A stretch of DNA of 64,000 nt from Gammaproteobacteria bacterium (GTDB lineage Bacteria > Pseudomonadota > Gammaproteobacteria > Steroidobacterales > Steroidobacteraceae): positions 24,176 through 88,175 of the forward strand of contig VBMV01000051.1 in assembly GCA_005878835.1 (NCBI GenBank), read 5' to 3'. Shown piece by piece: positions 9,824 through 19,725 of this stretch (within the stretch, counting starts at the first letter, position 1; each line of letters starts with the position of its first letter). Below the pieces are notes generated by a model. That model was not told the DNA's origin. It did no database searches and saw only the letters and a list, made by a program, of their open reading frames with translations. Made by a program: the position numbers and the translations under genes.

Positions 9824-10168
9824 ATGAAGCGCCGGCAGACCGCACCGAGGCTGGTGCTGCGGCACACGACGCAATCCGGGCCGCTCGGGCGCACAGCGCA
9901 TCGCAGCGCCGCGCGCGCCGCCCCGCAGCCGGCGCGCGTGCGCGTCGGTCGGGAAGTCGCCGGCCGCGGCGGCAAGGGTGTATCGGTGATCAGCGGACTG
10001 CCCCTTGACGAAGCGCAACTCGCCGAGCTGGCGACGCGGCTGAAGAAGATGTGCGGCGCGGGCGGTGGCGTCAGAGAGGGTGTCATCGAGATTCAGGGCG
10101 AGCATCGGGACCGGCTGGTAGCCGAGCTGTGCAGGCTCGGCTACCAGGCGCGGCGCTCCGGCGGCTGA
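9824..10168 (+). CDS. yciH: translation initiation factor SUI1/YciH family protein
   Basis: C-terminal GREVAGRGGKGVSVISGLPLDEAQLAELATRLKKMCGAGGGVREGVIEIQGEHRDRLVAELCRLGYQARRSGG matches the SUI1/eIF1-like fold. Confidence 0.9.
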   Translation: MKRRQTAPRLVLRHTTQSGPLGRTAHRSAARAAPQPARVRVGREVAGRGGKGVSVISGLPLDEAQLAELATRLKKMCGAGGGVREGVIEIQGEHRDRLVAELCRLGYQARRSGG

Positions 10169-10272
10169 GCGCTGTGAGCTGTCGGGGAGCCGGCCGCCCG
10201 TAAGCGCAGTGGTATCCGCCGGCAATCAGTTGCTATAGAGTGGCGCTGGAAAGGTCCCGCGCGGGGAATAAG

Positions 10273-10875
10273 GTGCACAAAGACCCTCAGACGCCGGCTC
10301 GGACACGCAATGGGGACGTCCTGCTGTTCGCGCGCAACTTCTTCCGCCATCCGCGCATGCTCGGCTCGATCGTGCCCAGCTCGCGCTTCCTCATCAAGCA
10401 GCTGCTGCAGCCGATCAACTGGGCGCGGGCGGACGTCATCGTGGAGTATGGTCCGGGAGTGGGCGGTATCACCGCGGAAGTGCTGCGTCAGATGCGTCCG
10501 GACGCCACGCTCATCGCCATCGAGATGAACCCGGACTTCGTCAAGTACCTGCGCAGCTCATTCACCGACAAGCGGCTGCGGGTGGTGGAAGGATCGGCAG
10601 TATCGGTCGATGAGATCCTGCGCCGCTTCGGCTACGCACGCGCCAACTACATCATCTCCGGTATTCCGTTCAGCACCATTCCGGCACCGCTGCGCGAGCG
10701 CATACTGCGCAAGACCTGCGATGTGCTCGAATCCGGCGGCGCATTTCTCGTCTACCAGTTCTCCACGCGCGTGCTGCAGGACCTGAAGCGCGTCTTCGGC
10801 TACGTCGGCCGCAGGTTCGAGCCGCTCAACGTGTTGCCGGCACATCTGTTCATCTGTCAGCCCGGTACCGCCTGA
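10273..10875 (+). CDS. class I SAM-dependent methyltransferase (phospholipid N-methyltransferase / KsgA-like)
   Basis: VIVEYGPGVGGITAEVLRQMRPDATLIAIEMNPDFVKYLR SAM-binding motif. GTG 10273 is preceded by GGGGAATAAG; an alternative GTG lies at 10240. Confidence 0.85.
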   Translation: MHKDPQTPARTRNGDVLLFARNFFRHPRMLGSIVPSSRFLIKQLLQPINWARADVIVEYGPGVGGITAEVLRQMRPDATLIAIEMNPDFVKYLRSSFTDKRLRVVEGSAVSVDEILRRFGYARANYIISGIPFSTIPAPLRERILRKTCDVLESGGAFLVYQFSTRVLQDLKRVFGYVGRRFEPLNVLPAHLFICQPGTA

Positions 10876-11014
10876 GCACGGCTCGCCCCCGCGCCGCGCG
10901 CACCGCGCAGCAACTGCTCGCCGCCGGCCGGCGTCGCGCCAGCGCCCCGGGCGAACTGCCATCCTGCGCCGGTGGCGTTGACAATGCCGCGTCCGGGCGG
11001 GGATCCTGTTCCTC

Positions 11015-12124
11015 ATGGCGGGCACGTTGTGGATCGGAACACGTAAGGGTCTGTTCGCGCTGCGCGCCGATGGGGCGCGCCGCAACTGGAAACTCGCCGG
11101 CCCGCAGTTTCTCGGCCACATCATTCACCACGTCGTGCAGGATCCGCGCGCGCCACGGGTGCTGCTGCTGGCGGCGAAGACCGGGCATCTCGGGCCCACC
11201 GTGTTCCGCTCGACCGATCGCGGCCGCAGTTGGCGCGAGGCCGCGCGACCGCCCGCCTTTCGCCCGGTCAACGACGGCGAGGAAGCACGCGCCGTGCAGC
11301 GTGTTTTCTGGCTCACGCCCGGCCATCACACGCAAGCGGCGACCTGGTACGCCGGCAGTTCCCCGGCGGGATTGTTTCGCTCCACGGACGGTGGCGAGCA
11401 CTGGGAACCGGTGGCCGGTTTCAACGACCATCCGATGCGGCCGAAGTGGGCGGCGTTCGGCACGCCGGACGGGGAGTTCCTGCACTCCATTCTGGTGGAC
11501 CCGCGCGACCCGCGGCACCTGTACATCGCGATCTCGGTCGGCGGGGTGTTCGAGTCCACCGACGCCGGAGGGGACTGGACCCCGCTCAATGAAGGCTGTG
11601 CGGCGGACTTCCTGCCCGACCCGAGCGTGCCGTTCGGTCACGATCCACATTGCATGGTGCAGCACCCCGCCAGACCCGAGCGGCTCTACCAGCAGAATCA
11701 CTGCGGCATCTACCGCCTGGATGGCCCGCAGCGGCGCTGGCAGCGCATCGGCAAAGCCATGCCAAAGAAGGTCGGCGATATCGGCTTCCCGATCGTGCTG
11801 CATCCGACCGATCCCGACACGGCGTGGGTACTGCCCATGGACGGCCAGAGCGTGTGGCCGCGCACCTCCGTCGGCGGCAGGCCGGCGGTCTACGGCACCC
11901 GCGATGGTGGCGCCAGCTGGCGGCGCATGGATCGCGGGTTGCCGCGGTCGCAGGCCTGGTTCACGGTGTTGCGTCAGGCCATGTGCGCTGACATTCACGC
12001 ACGCCCGGGCGTATATTTCGGCACGACCGGGGGAGAAGTCTGGGCCAGTACCAACGGCGGGGAGGGTTGGCGCTGCGTCGCGCGCCACCTGCCGGAGATC
12101 TACTCGGTGACTCACGCGGCCTGA
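11015..12124 (+). CDS. WD40/YVTN/BNR-like repeat protein (exo-alpha-sialidase-like)
   Basis: Repeated Asp-box motifs: STDRGRSW, STDGGEHW, STDAGGDW, TRDGGASW, STNGGEGW. Confidence 0.85.
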   Translation: MAGTLWIGTRKGLFALRADGARRNWKLAGPQFLGHIIHHVVQDPRAPRVLLLAAKTGHLGPTVFRSTDRGRSWREAARPPAFRPVNDGEEARAVQRVFWLTPGHHTQAATWYAGSSPAGLFRSTDGGEHWEPVAGFNDHPMRPKWAAFGTPDGEFLHSILVDPRDPRHLYIAISVGGVFESTDAGGDWTPLNEGCAADFLPDPSVPFGHDPHCMVQHPARPERLYQQNHCGIYRLDGPQRRWQRIGKAMPKKVGDIGFPIVLHPTDPDTAWVLPMDGQSVWPRTSVGGRPAVYGTRDGGASWRRMDRGLPRSQAWFTVLRQAMCADIHARPGVYFGTTGGEVWASTNGGEGWRCVARHLPEIYSVTHAA

Positions 12125-12127
12125 GCC

Positions 12128-12394
12128 ATGAGCTGCACGGTGCGCATCGCCAGCCCTCTGCGCTCGTACACCGCCGGCGCCGCGACGCTTGCGGCCCGCG
12201 GCAGCACGCTCGCCGAGGTGCTCGCGAACCTCGAGCAGCGCTGCCCCGGCATCCGCTTCCGTATGATCGACGAGCACGAGCGTATCCGCCCGCACATGCG
12301 GCTGTTCGTCAACACCAGCGAGGCGCGTGAACTGTCGGCGGTGGTACGCGATGGCGACACCGTGCACGTGATCTGCGCACTCTCCGGAGGATGA
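12128..12394 (+). CDS. MoaD/ThiS family sulfur carrier protein
   Basis: 88 aa ubiquitin-like small protein ending in diglycine (VHVICALSGG); adjacent to the ThiF/MoeB-like E1. Confidence 0.88.
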   Translation: MSCTVRIASPLRSYTAGAATLAARGSTLAEVLANLEQRCPGIRFRMIDEHERIRPHMRLFVNTSEARELSAVVRDGDTVHVICALSGG

Positions 12395-12398
12395 TCCC

Positions 12399-13526
12399 GT
12401 GGCCCTGACCAGCAGCGAGCGCGACCGCTACCAGCGTCATCTGGCACTCACCGAGATCGGCGCGGCCGGACAGGAGAAACTCAAAGCGGCCCGCGTGCTG
12501 GTGGTCGGCGCCGGCGGGCTCGGCTCGCCGGCCGCGCTGTATCTGGCGGCCGCAGGTTGCGGCACCGTGGGACTGGTGGACTGCGACCGCGTGGAGCTCT
12601 CCAATCTGCAGCGCCAGGTGTTGTTCGACAGCAGCGGCATCGCGCGCTCCAAGGCCGAGGCCGGGCGCGAGCGGCTCGCGAGCCTGAATCCCGAGATCCG
12701 GGTGCTGGCCCATGCGCTGGAACTGAAGGCCGCCAACGTGCGCGCGCTGTTCCGGGACTACGACCTGGTACTCGATGGCACCGATCGCCTCAGCACCCGC
12801 TACCTGATCAACGACGCCTGCGTCATTCTCGGCTTGCCGCTGGTGTCGGCGGCGATCCACCGCTTCGAAGGCCAGGTCATGACTTACGTGCCCGGCCGGG
12901 GGCCGTGCTACCGGTGCGTGTTCCCGCAGGCGCCCGAGGGCGGGGTTGCCAATTGCGCGCAGGCCGGGGTCTTGGGCGTACTGCCCGGTGTGCTGGGCAC
13001 CCTGCAGGCGACCGAAGCGATCAAGCTGATCACCGGCGTGGGCGAGCCGCTCACCGGTCGGCTGCTGACCTACGACGCGCTCGAGATGCGTTTCCACGAG
13101 TTCCGCGTCGCGCGCCGGCCGGAGTGCGCGGTGTGCGGCGATGCGCCCACGATCAGCGAGCCGCGCGACCCGGCGGCGCCGCCCACCGGGACCGGGCCTG
13201 CGGTGCGCCGGCTCACGGCCGCCGCCCTGCACGAGCTGCTGCGCGACGCAGGCTCGCCCGCACCACGCCTCATCGATGTGCGCGAGCCCTACGAGTACCA
13301 GGCCGGGCACCTCGCCGGCGCCATCAACATCCCGCTCGGGGAGCTGCCGGGCCGCGTGGCGGAAGTCGCGCCTGCGGGCACCACGGTGTTCATCTGCCGC
13401 AGCGGTGGGCGCAGCCTCGCTGCTTGCCAGATGGCCCTCGCCGCGGGGGTGCCAGGGCCGGTAAACCTCGAGGGCGGGATGCTCGCCTGGTCCGCCGAGA
13501 TCGATCCGGCGCTGCCGGTCGCGTGA
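12399..13526 (+). CDS. moeB: ThiF/MoeB-family adenylyltransferase with C-terminal rhodanese domain
   Basis: RYQRHLALTEIGAAGQEKLKAARVLVVGAGGLGSPAALYLAAAG...QRQVLFD and rhodanese LIDVREPYEYQAGHLAGAINIPLGEL...FICRSGGRS. Confidence 0.93.
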   Translation: MALTSSERDRYQRHLALTEIGAAGQEKLKAARVLVVGAGGLGSPAALYLAAAGCGTVGLVDCDRVELSNLQRQVLFDSSGIARSKAEAGRERLASLNPEIRVLAHALELKAANVRALFRDYDLVLDGTDRLSTRYLINDACVILGLPLVSAAIHRFEGQVMTYVPGRGPCYRCVFPQAPEGGVANCAQAGVLGVLPGVLGTLQATEAIKLITGVGEPLTGRLLTYDALEMRFHEFRVARRPECAVCGDAPTISEPRDPAAPPTGTGPAVRRLTAAALHELLRDAGSPAPRLIDVREPYEYQAGHLAGAINIPLGELPGRVAEVAPAGTTVFICRSGGRSLAACQMALAAGVPGPVNLEGGMLAWSAEIDPALPVA

Positions 13527-13580
13527 GCTTGTCCGGGTGCAGGCAGTGCGCAGCGTGCGCCGCGGCGGCCAGCGGCCGTT

Positions 13581-14339
13581 TCAGGCGTCGGGGTGGCAGC
13601 GCGACTTCGCGAACCACGACGCCGGTTTGGGCTGGGGCGCCAGCCGGACGCCGGCCTTGATGAGCTCGAACGCCGCGCGCGGCTCATCCACGAACTCGAA
13701 CAGCCGCAGATCCGCGGCTGCGATGGTGCCGTGGCGCACCAGCGCCTCGAAGTTCACCACTTCCTTCCAGAACGCCGAGCCGTAGAGGAACACCGGAATC
13801 GACCGGTCGAGCTTGCGGGTCTGCGCCAGCGTCAGGATCTCGAACAGCTCATCGAACGTGCCGAAGCCGCCGGGAAACGCCACCAGGGCGCGCGCCAGGT
13901 GCGCGAACCACAGCTTGCGCATGAAGAAGTAGTGGAACTGGAAGCCGAGCTCCGCAGTGATATACGGGTTGGGACGCTGCTCCTGCGGCAGACCGATGTT
14001 GAGCCCCACGCTGCGGCCTCCGGCGAGCGCTGCTCCCCGATTGGCGGCCTCCATGATTCCCGGGCCCCCGCCCGAGCAGACGAGCAGGCGTTCCCCGGGG
14101 AGCGAGCGGCTCCATTCGGTCACGAGCCGCGCGAGCTCCATTGCCTCTTCGAGGTAGCGGCCCAGGGGGCCGCCGACGCGCACGCGCGCCGAGCCGAAGA
14201 ACACCACGGTCGCGGTGACTCCCGCGGCATTGAAGGCGCGCAACGGCGCCAGATACTCGGACACGATCCGTATCGGGCGTCCCTCGTCCGAGTCGACAAA
14301 TCCGCGATCGTGGTAAGCCAGCGGGGGTGTTGGCATCAT
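13581..14339 (-). CDS. LOG family protein (TIGR00730-like)
   Basis: LVCSGGGPGIMEAANRGA and ALVAFPGGFGTFDELFEILTLAQT contain the PGGxGTxxE signature. Confidence 0.92.
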   Translation of the reverse strand: MMPTPPLAYHDRGFVDSDEGRPIRIVSEYLAPLRAFNAAGVTATVVFFGSARVRVGGPLGRYLEEAMELARLVTEWSRSLPGERLLVCSGGGPGIMEAANRGAALAGGRSVGLNIGLPQEQRPNPYITAELGFQFHYFFMRKLWFAHLARALVAFPGGFGTFDELFEILTLAQTRKLDRSIPVFLYGSAFWKEVVNFEALVRHGTIAAADLRLFEFVDEPRAAFELIKAGVRLAPQPKPASWFAKSRCHPDA

Positions 14340-14393
14340 CCGCCAAGTTTACCCCACTGACGCGGCGACATTTTGCCAGGCGCCAGGCGTTCG

Positions 14394-15314
14394 ATGAGTG
14401 CCCGCCCTACGGCCGCGCTGCTCGCCGCGGCGGCTCTCGCCGTGCGCGCCGCCGGGTGCACCGCCGCGCCGGCGGCCGCGGCGCCGAGCCTGCCGCACCT
14501 CGACGCGCAGACCTCGCTCCTGGTGGTGGCGCCGCATCCGGACGATGAGACCCTGTGCTGTGCGGGCGTCATCCAGCGCGTGGTGCGCGCCGGCGGGCGC
14601 GCGAGCGTTGTGTGGATCACCAGCGGGGATGCCTCCGAGCTCGACCTGCTGCTGATCGAGAGGAGCCTGTTCGTAAAGCCGGAGAAGGCGCGCGCTCTGG
14701 CCGCAACGCGCATGCGCGAGGCACGCGAGGCGAGCGCGCGACTGGGCGTGCCCGAGGCCGGACAGTTGTTCCTGGGCTACCCCGACCGCGGCGTGCTCAG
14801 GCTCCTGACCGATCACCGCGCCACGCCCTACACCTCGGGCTCCACGGGCGCGGCGGCGGTTCCCTACCGCGCCGCGCTGTTTCCGGGCCATCCTTACACG
14901 GGCGAGAGCCTCGAGCGCGACTTCGCCGCGGTGCTCGAGCGCGTACGGCCGACGCTGATTCTCGCGCCGAGCCCGCGCGACAGCCATCCGGATCATCGCG
15001 CCACGGGGCTGCTCACCATCGCCGTCAGCACACGCCGTGGGTTGCCCGACGTACGCTACTGGATCGTGCATGGCGGGGAAGGCTGGCCCAGCCCGCGGGG
15101 ACTGCTGCCGGGCGTGCCGCTCACCGCGGCCCCGCGCAGCCGTGGGCTGGCGCTGGCGGTCTTCGCACTGGAACCCGCCGAGGAGGACCGCATGCTGGAG
15201 GCGCTGCGCGCCTACGACACGCAGATGCGCACGCTGGCGCCGTTCCTGCTCGCGTTCGTGCGCAGCACCGAGCTGTTTGCGTCGCTCCCGGGAGCGCAGC
15301 TCGCGCCACAGTAG
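14394..15314 (+). CDS. PIG-L family deacetylase (LmbE-like), exported
   Basis: LLVVAPHPDDETLCCAGVIQ and SPRDSHPDHRATG motifs; N-terminal signal-like segment. Confidence 0.9.
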   Translation: MSARPTAALLAAAALAVRAAGCTAAPAAAAPSLPHLDAQTSLLVVAPHPDDETLCCAGVIQRVVRAGGRASVVWITSGDASELDLLLIERSLFVKPEKARALAATRMREAREASARLGVPEAGQLFLGYPDRGVLRLLTDHRATPYTSGSTGAAAVPYRAALFPGHPYTGESLERDFAAVLERVRPTLILAPSPRDSHPDHRATGLLTIAVSTRRGLPDVRYWIVHGGEGWPSPRGLLPGVPLTAAPRSRGLALAVFALEPAEEDRMLEALRAYDTQMRTLAPFLLAFVRSTELFASLPGAQLAPQ

Positions 15315-15333
15315 CCGCAGGCGCTCCGCAGCC

Positions 15334-16482
15334 TCAGCGCCAGCGATCGAGTTGGCGATCGAGCACGCCAGCGATGCCCTCGCGCAGGCGATCGAGCCAG
15401 GCGCGCTGCCGCCAGTGGCGGCGGCTGAGCGCGCGCGATACGGCGAAATCCCGTTCAAACAGCGCCGCCGCCGCATCGGCAAAGCGCGCGTCGGCGATCT
15501 CCTGGTTGGCCTCCAGGTTCCAGCGGAAGCTCCAGCGATCGAGATTGCTCGAGCCGATCGATACCCAGTCGTCGCACAGGATCATCTTCGCGTGCAGCAT
15601 GCGCGGCTGGTACTCGAATATCTTCACACCGTTGCGCAGCATCCTGCCATAGAAGCGGCGTGCCGCCTGGCGCACCCACGGATGGTCGGTGCGCGCGCCC
15701 GGCACCAGCAGCCGCACGTCCACGCCGCGGCGCGCCGCCCGGCGCAGCGCCTTGCGAAAGCGGCGCGAGGGCACGAAATACGCGCTCATGATCCAGGCGC
15801 GCGTCGCGGCACAGTCGATGCGGCGCAGTACACCATTGGCGAGCACCGAGCGCTGCCGGGCCTCGCTCAACGCCAGGCGGCCCGCGGCGCCGCCGGCGCG
15901 CGGCGCGCCCGGCGGCGGCTCCGGCAGCGCCAGCTCCGGCCCGCAGCGCCGCCAGGTGCGCGCGAAGGCGCGCTGCCAGTCGCTGATCACCGGACCCTCG
16001 ATCTCGACCATCAGCTCGCGCCACGCTCCGCGCGGGGCGCCGGGTGCGAAGTCGTCCGTGAGACCTGCGCCGCCCACGAACGCCACGCTGCCGTCGATGA
16101 GCAGGAGCTTGCGATGGTCGCGCAACAGGTTCGCGAGCCTGTTTCGCAGGCGCAGCGGGTTGAACAAGCGCAGCTCCACGCCCGCATCCAGCAGCCCCCG
16201 GCGATCGGCGCGCGTGAATCCCAGGGCGCCGAAGGCATCGAGCACCAGGCACACGCGCACGCCGCGGCGCGCGGCCCGCGCGAACGCCTCGCTGAAACGC
16301 GTAGCGACGGCGCCCGAGCGGACCAGGTACATCTCCAGCAACACGTAGCGGCTCGCGGCATCGATCGCCTGCAGCATGCGCGCGAAGAAGTCCCCGCCAT
16401 CATCGAGCAGCCGGAATTCGTTCCCCGCCCGCCACGGCCAGCCCGTGGTCGTAAATTGATCGGGATCCCGGCCGGCCGTCAT
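15334..16482 (-). CDS. phospholipase D-like / cardiolipin synthase family protein
   Basis: Two HKD motifs: HRKLLLIDGSVAFVGGAGLTDDF and HAKMILCDDWVSIGSSNLDRWSF. Confidence 0.9.
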   Translation of the reverse strand: MTAGRDPDQFTTTGWPWRAGNEFRLLDDGGDFFARMLQAIDAASRYVLLEMYLVRSGAVATRFSEAFARAARRGVRVCLVLDAFGALGFTRADRRGLLDAGVELRLFNPLRLRNRLANLLRDHRKLLLIDGSVAFVGGAGLTDDFAPGAPRGAWRELMVEIEGPVISDWQRAFARTWRRCGPELALPEPPPGAPRAGGAAGRLALSEARQRSVLANGVLRRIDCAATRAWIMSAYFVPSRRFRKALRRAARRGVDVRLLVPGARTDHPWVRQAARRFYGRMLRNGVKIFEYQPRMLHAKMILCDDWVSIGSSNLDRWSFRWNLEANQEIADARFADAAAALFERDFAVSRALSRRHWRQRAWLDRLREGIAGVLDRQLDRWR

Positions 16483-16571
16483 GAGCGAACAATGACCGAC
16501 CCGCGCACCAGATGCCAGATCCTGCTGCTGTTGGCGTTACTGTGCCGGTTGTGCGCCGCCGGCACGCCACG

Positions 16572-17351
16572 CTAACGGTGCATGCGGGACGCGGCATCAT
16601 GCTCTTGTTCCAGGGTGACCACGGTACCGGCCACCAGGTACAGGACCGCGAACCAGGCGAGACTGCGGGTGAGAAAGATATCGAGCGTGCGGTAGATGAC
16701 CGGCGTGTGAGTGAACGCCTGCGTAGCCTGCACGGCGCCGATGAGGATCGCGGCGGCCGCGACCAGCGTCAACACCGGCCCGACCGAGGAGCGTGGTGCG
16801 CCCGGCCCGGCGGGTACCGCCGCCGGCGCGGGCAGGCGCCGGTACCACAGCGTCATTGCGGCCAGTCCGAACGCCGAGCTCAGGTACTGCAGAACGTGGC
16901 AGACCGTACCAATGTACCAGCCGAAGCTCACCGGCGCGCTGAGCGCCGCGACCCGACGCACCATCCAGCCATCGGTATGGGTGAAGGAGTCCCACAGCAG
17001 GTGGGTCCACGCGCCGAGGATGATCGACACCCCCGCCAGAGCCCATTCGAGCGGCCGCCGGCTGAAGGGCGCGAGCGCGGCGAGGCACAGCCGGCGGGCC
17101 CGCGGGGACAGCAGCGCGGTGAGCGGCCGGCGCAGCACAGAGACGCACCCCAGCGTGGCATACCCGAGCACCAGGCAGGTCGTGTACGAGCCCGTGACGG
17201 AGTGAGTCTCGGGCCCGAAGTGGCCGAAGCGCGCCGGCACGTAGTACGGCAGATCGGGAATCATGGCGCCGATGATCAGCGGCGCGGTGCGCAGGTACCT
17301 CAGACCGCGCAGCGGCAGGATGGCGGCGGGATGCGCGAGTGTGAACGGCAT
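16572..17351 (-). CDS. DUF4184 family membrane protein
   Basis: MPFTLAHPAAILPLR...IIGAMIPDLPYY...LGAWTHLLWDSFTHTDGW characteristic pattern; multiple hydrophobic segments. Confidence 0.85.
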   Translation of the reverse strand: MPFTLAHPAAILPLRGLRYLRTAPLIIGAMIPDLPYYVPARFGHFGPETHSVTGSYTTCLVLGYATLGCVSVLRRPLTALLSPRARRLCLAALAPFSRRPLEWALAGVSIILGAWTHLLWDSFTHTDGWMVRRVAALSAPVSFGWYIGTVCHVLQYLSSAFGLAAMTLWYRRLPAPAAVPAGPGAPRSSVGPVLTLVAAAAILIGAVQATQAFTHTPVIYRTLDIFLTRSLAWFAVLYLVAGTVVTLEQEHDAASRMHR

Positions 17352-17361
17352 GCGCGCGCCC

Positions 17362-19725
17362 TCAGCCCGACCCCCGCGAGCGCGTGCTCACGCGGATGCG
17401 GAAGTCCGTGCCGATCCAGTTGGCTCCCGAGCGGAATGTCAGATCGATGCAACGGCCGGCACGCAGCTGCGAGGTATCGATCTGCAGCAGGTGCAGACCG
17501 AGCGGGTTCGCCGCCGTGTCCTGCTCGCGCACGTCCTGCCAGCCGTCGAGCCCCCAGCGCACGGCTCCCGGCTCCAGCAGAGCGACCGTGAGCGCACAGC
17601 CTTCGGGCAGCTCCGCCGCCGGAGCCTGCTGGCACCAGATGACGCGGGTGAGCGTCGGGCGCTCGCCGCGGTAACGCTCCCACACCGAATCGGGGCGGTC
17701 GAACGCGCGCCCCAGCAGCCGCGAGGCAACCAGCTTCACATACTCGGCGTGCGTCCACACGAGCGGCATCGCCGCCCCGCTTGGCCGGCCGGGACTGAGG
17801 CGGCGTGCGGGGATCGGCGCCGCGTCCCACACCTGTTCGGGCAGCATGCCCCCGGTCGAGGTCATGCGGGTCATCGCGAGCAGGAACGGCAGTGCGTCGC
17901 GTCCGCAGCTCAGCTCGTAATGACCGCGCTCACCGGTCAGCAGGGGCCAGGCGCGCCCCCGGCCGGTGCCGTCGTAGGCGCTGCCGTCGTCGTGCTCGCC
18001 GTAGCCGTCCCCGTTGTAGCGATGCCAGCAGGGACCTGAGGGCGTTTCGACCTTCAACAGCGCATCCGCCACCTTCAGGCTCGCCAGGATCAGCGGATCG
18101 TCGGCGCGCCGCAGGCCGAAGCGCACCAGCTGCAGGAAGTCGACGCTCACCTGCGCGCTGGCCGGCAGGCCCGGATCGACCTGCAGGTTCTTGATCGGCA
18201 GCACGCCCTCCGGCAGGCAGCGGTCATCGCCCATGGCCCGTGGCGGGGCGACGCGCACGTAGTAGCCGCGCACGCCGTGCAGGCGCGCCAGCGGCGTGTC
18301 GCACGCGGTGGTCCAGTCCTCCAGCCGCGCATTCCAGTAGTCGGCAAAGGCGAGTGCCAGCGCGCGGGCATCGGCAGGCAGATGGCGCGCCCCGGCCACC
18401 AGGGCCGAGATGCACACCGCCAGGGTGAAGGTGTTGAGACCCGAGTCCTCCTCCCAGCGGTCCTGGTCGCTGACCGGGCCGTGACGCACCAGGAACGACA
18501 GCGCGCGGCGAATCATGTCGGCGACTTCAGTGCCCTCGAGCGCGCCGCGCTCATCGAGCGCGACCGCGAGCAGCACCGGAAACGCACTCTCGTCGAGCTG
18601 CACACCGGGCCAGTAGACCTTGCCTCCCAGCCACTGGTTCTGGTGCCAGTGTCCGTCGGCATTCTGCGTGGCGAGCAGATACCGCAGCGTGTTGCGCGCC
18701 TCGCGCGCCGCGCCGACCGCCAGCAACGCACCCGCGCTCTCGACCAGATCGCGCGGCCACACCAGGTGATACCCCTCGCGCTCCTCGCGCGTGTTGCCCC
18801 AGGGGACGCTCAAGGACGCCACCATGGCACCCGGATAGGTCTTGTCCTGGTGGGTGCGCAACACCATGGTGGAAATGCCCACCTGCTCGGCGCACGCCGG
18901 CGGCAGGCCGGCGCACAGAGACTGCACCGGTGTACAGTTCGTGTGCCAGAGCGTCCAGCTGCTGCGCTGCCGCTCCCAGGAAATCGCGAAAGGCTCCGAC
19001 AGCGCGGTGAGCGACAGCGTCGCGGCCGCCTCGGGGCTGCTGCCGAAGCCGAGCGCCAGCACGGCCTGGCGCGGCAGCTCCCCGAGCAGCGCGACGTTGC
19101 CGGGCCCGGCGGCGTCGTACTCCCAGGTGAGGGCGCCGTTGCGAGCAAAGTCCTGCCAGCCATCGCTGCTGCCGACGAATCCCGCGCTGGCGCGGCCCCA
19201 GGCGTCCTGCTGTCGCGGGTTGACGGCGGCGAGGGCCAGCCCGAAGGGACCCTGCTCCGCCCACAACAGCTTGCGGCCGCGGTGTTGCACGACGGCCGCG
19301 CGGTTGTTGGCGCCGGTGCCGCCCAGGTGTGGCGCGAGCAGCGCGTAGGGGCGCAAAGCCGCATCGCCGTCGAGGGCGGCCTCGATGAGCAACACATCGC
19401 GGTGCTCGCACGGCGTCACACGCAGCGTGAGATCGAAGCGCTCGTGGTGGTGCACGATGTGCACCGCGGGCGCGCCGGGCGCAGCGAGCCGCAGCTCGTG
19501 CTTCCACAGCCGCTTCACCTCGACCCAGAAGCCCGCACCGTCGGCGACGATGAAACCGAGGTCGCGGATCTGCGGCAGGTCAACGCGCGGGTAATAGACC
19601 TCGTTGATGATGCCGCCGCCGATGGTGAACCACAGGCGCGCGTGACCGAGCGAGCTGCCGAGCATTTCCTTGGCGCTGCTGCACCAGGTCGGGGGCAGCC
19701 CGGGAGCTCCCGGCGCCGCGCTCAT
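17362..19725 (-). CDS. glycoside hydrolase family 15 (glucan 1,4-alpha-glucosidase / glucodextranase-like)
   Basis: HLVWPRDLVESAGALLAVG, NADGHWHQNQWLGGKVYWPGVQLDE, DRWEEDSGLNTFTLA; 787 aa. Confidence 0.92.
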   Translation of the reverse strand: MSAAPGAPGLPPTWCSSAKEMLGSSLGHARLWFTIGGGIINEVYYPRVDLPQIRDLGFIVADGAGFWVEVKRLWKHELRLAAPGAPAVHIVHHHERFDLTLRVTPCEHRDVLLIEAALDGDAALRPYALLAPHLGGTGANNRAAVVQHRGRKLLWAEQGPFGLALAAVNPRQQDAWGRASAGFVGSSDGWQDFARNGALTWEYDAAGPGNVALLGELPRQAVLALGFGSSPEAAATLSLTALSEPFAISWERQRSSWTLWHTNCTPVQSLCAGLPPACAEQVGISTMVLRTHQDKTYPGAMVASLSVPWGNTREEREGYHLVWPRDLVESAGALLAVGAAREARNTLRYLLATQNADGHWHQNQWLGGKVYWPGVQLDESAFPVLLAVALDERGALEGTEVADMIRRALSFLVRHGPVSDQDRWEEDSGLNTFTLAVCISALVAGARHLPADARALALAFADYWNARLEDWTTACDTPLARLHGVRGYYVRVAPPRAMGDDRCLPEGVLPIKNLQVDPGLPASAQVSVDFLQLVRFGLRRADDPLILASLKVADALLKVETPSGPCWHRYNGDGYGEHDDGSAYDGTGRGRAWPLLTGERGHYELSCGRDALPFLLAMTRMTSTGGMLPEQVWDAAPIPARRLSPGRPSGAAMPLVWTHAEYVKLVASRLLGRAFDRPDSVWERYRGERPTLTRVIWCQQAPAAELPEGCALTVALLEPGAVRWGLDGWQDVREQDTAANPLGLHLLQIDTSQLRAGRCIDLTFRSGANWIGTDFRIRVSTRSRGSG

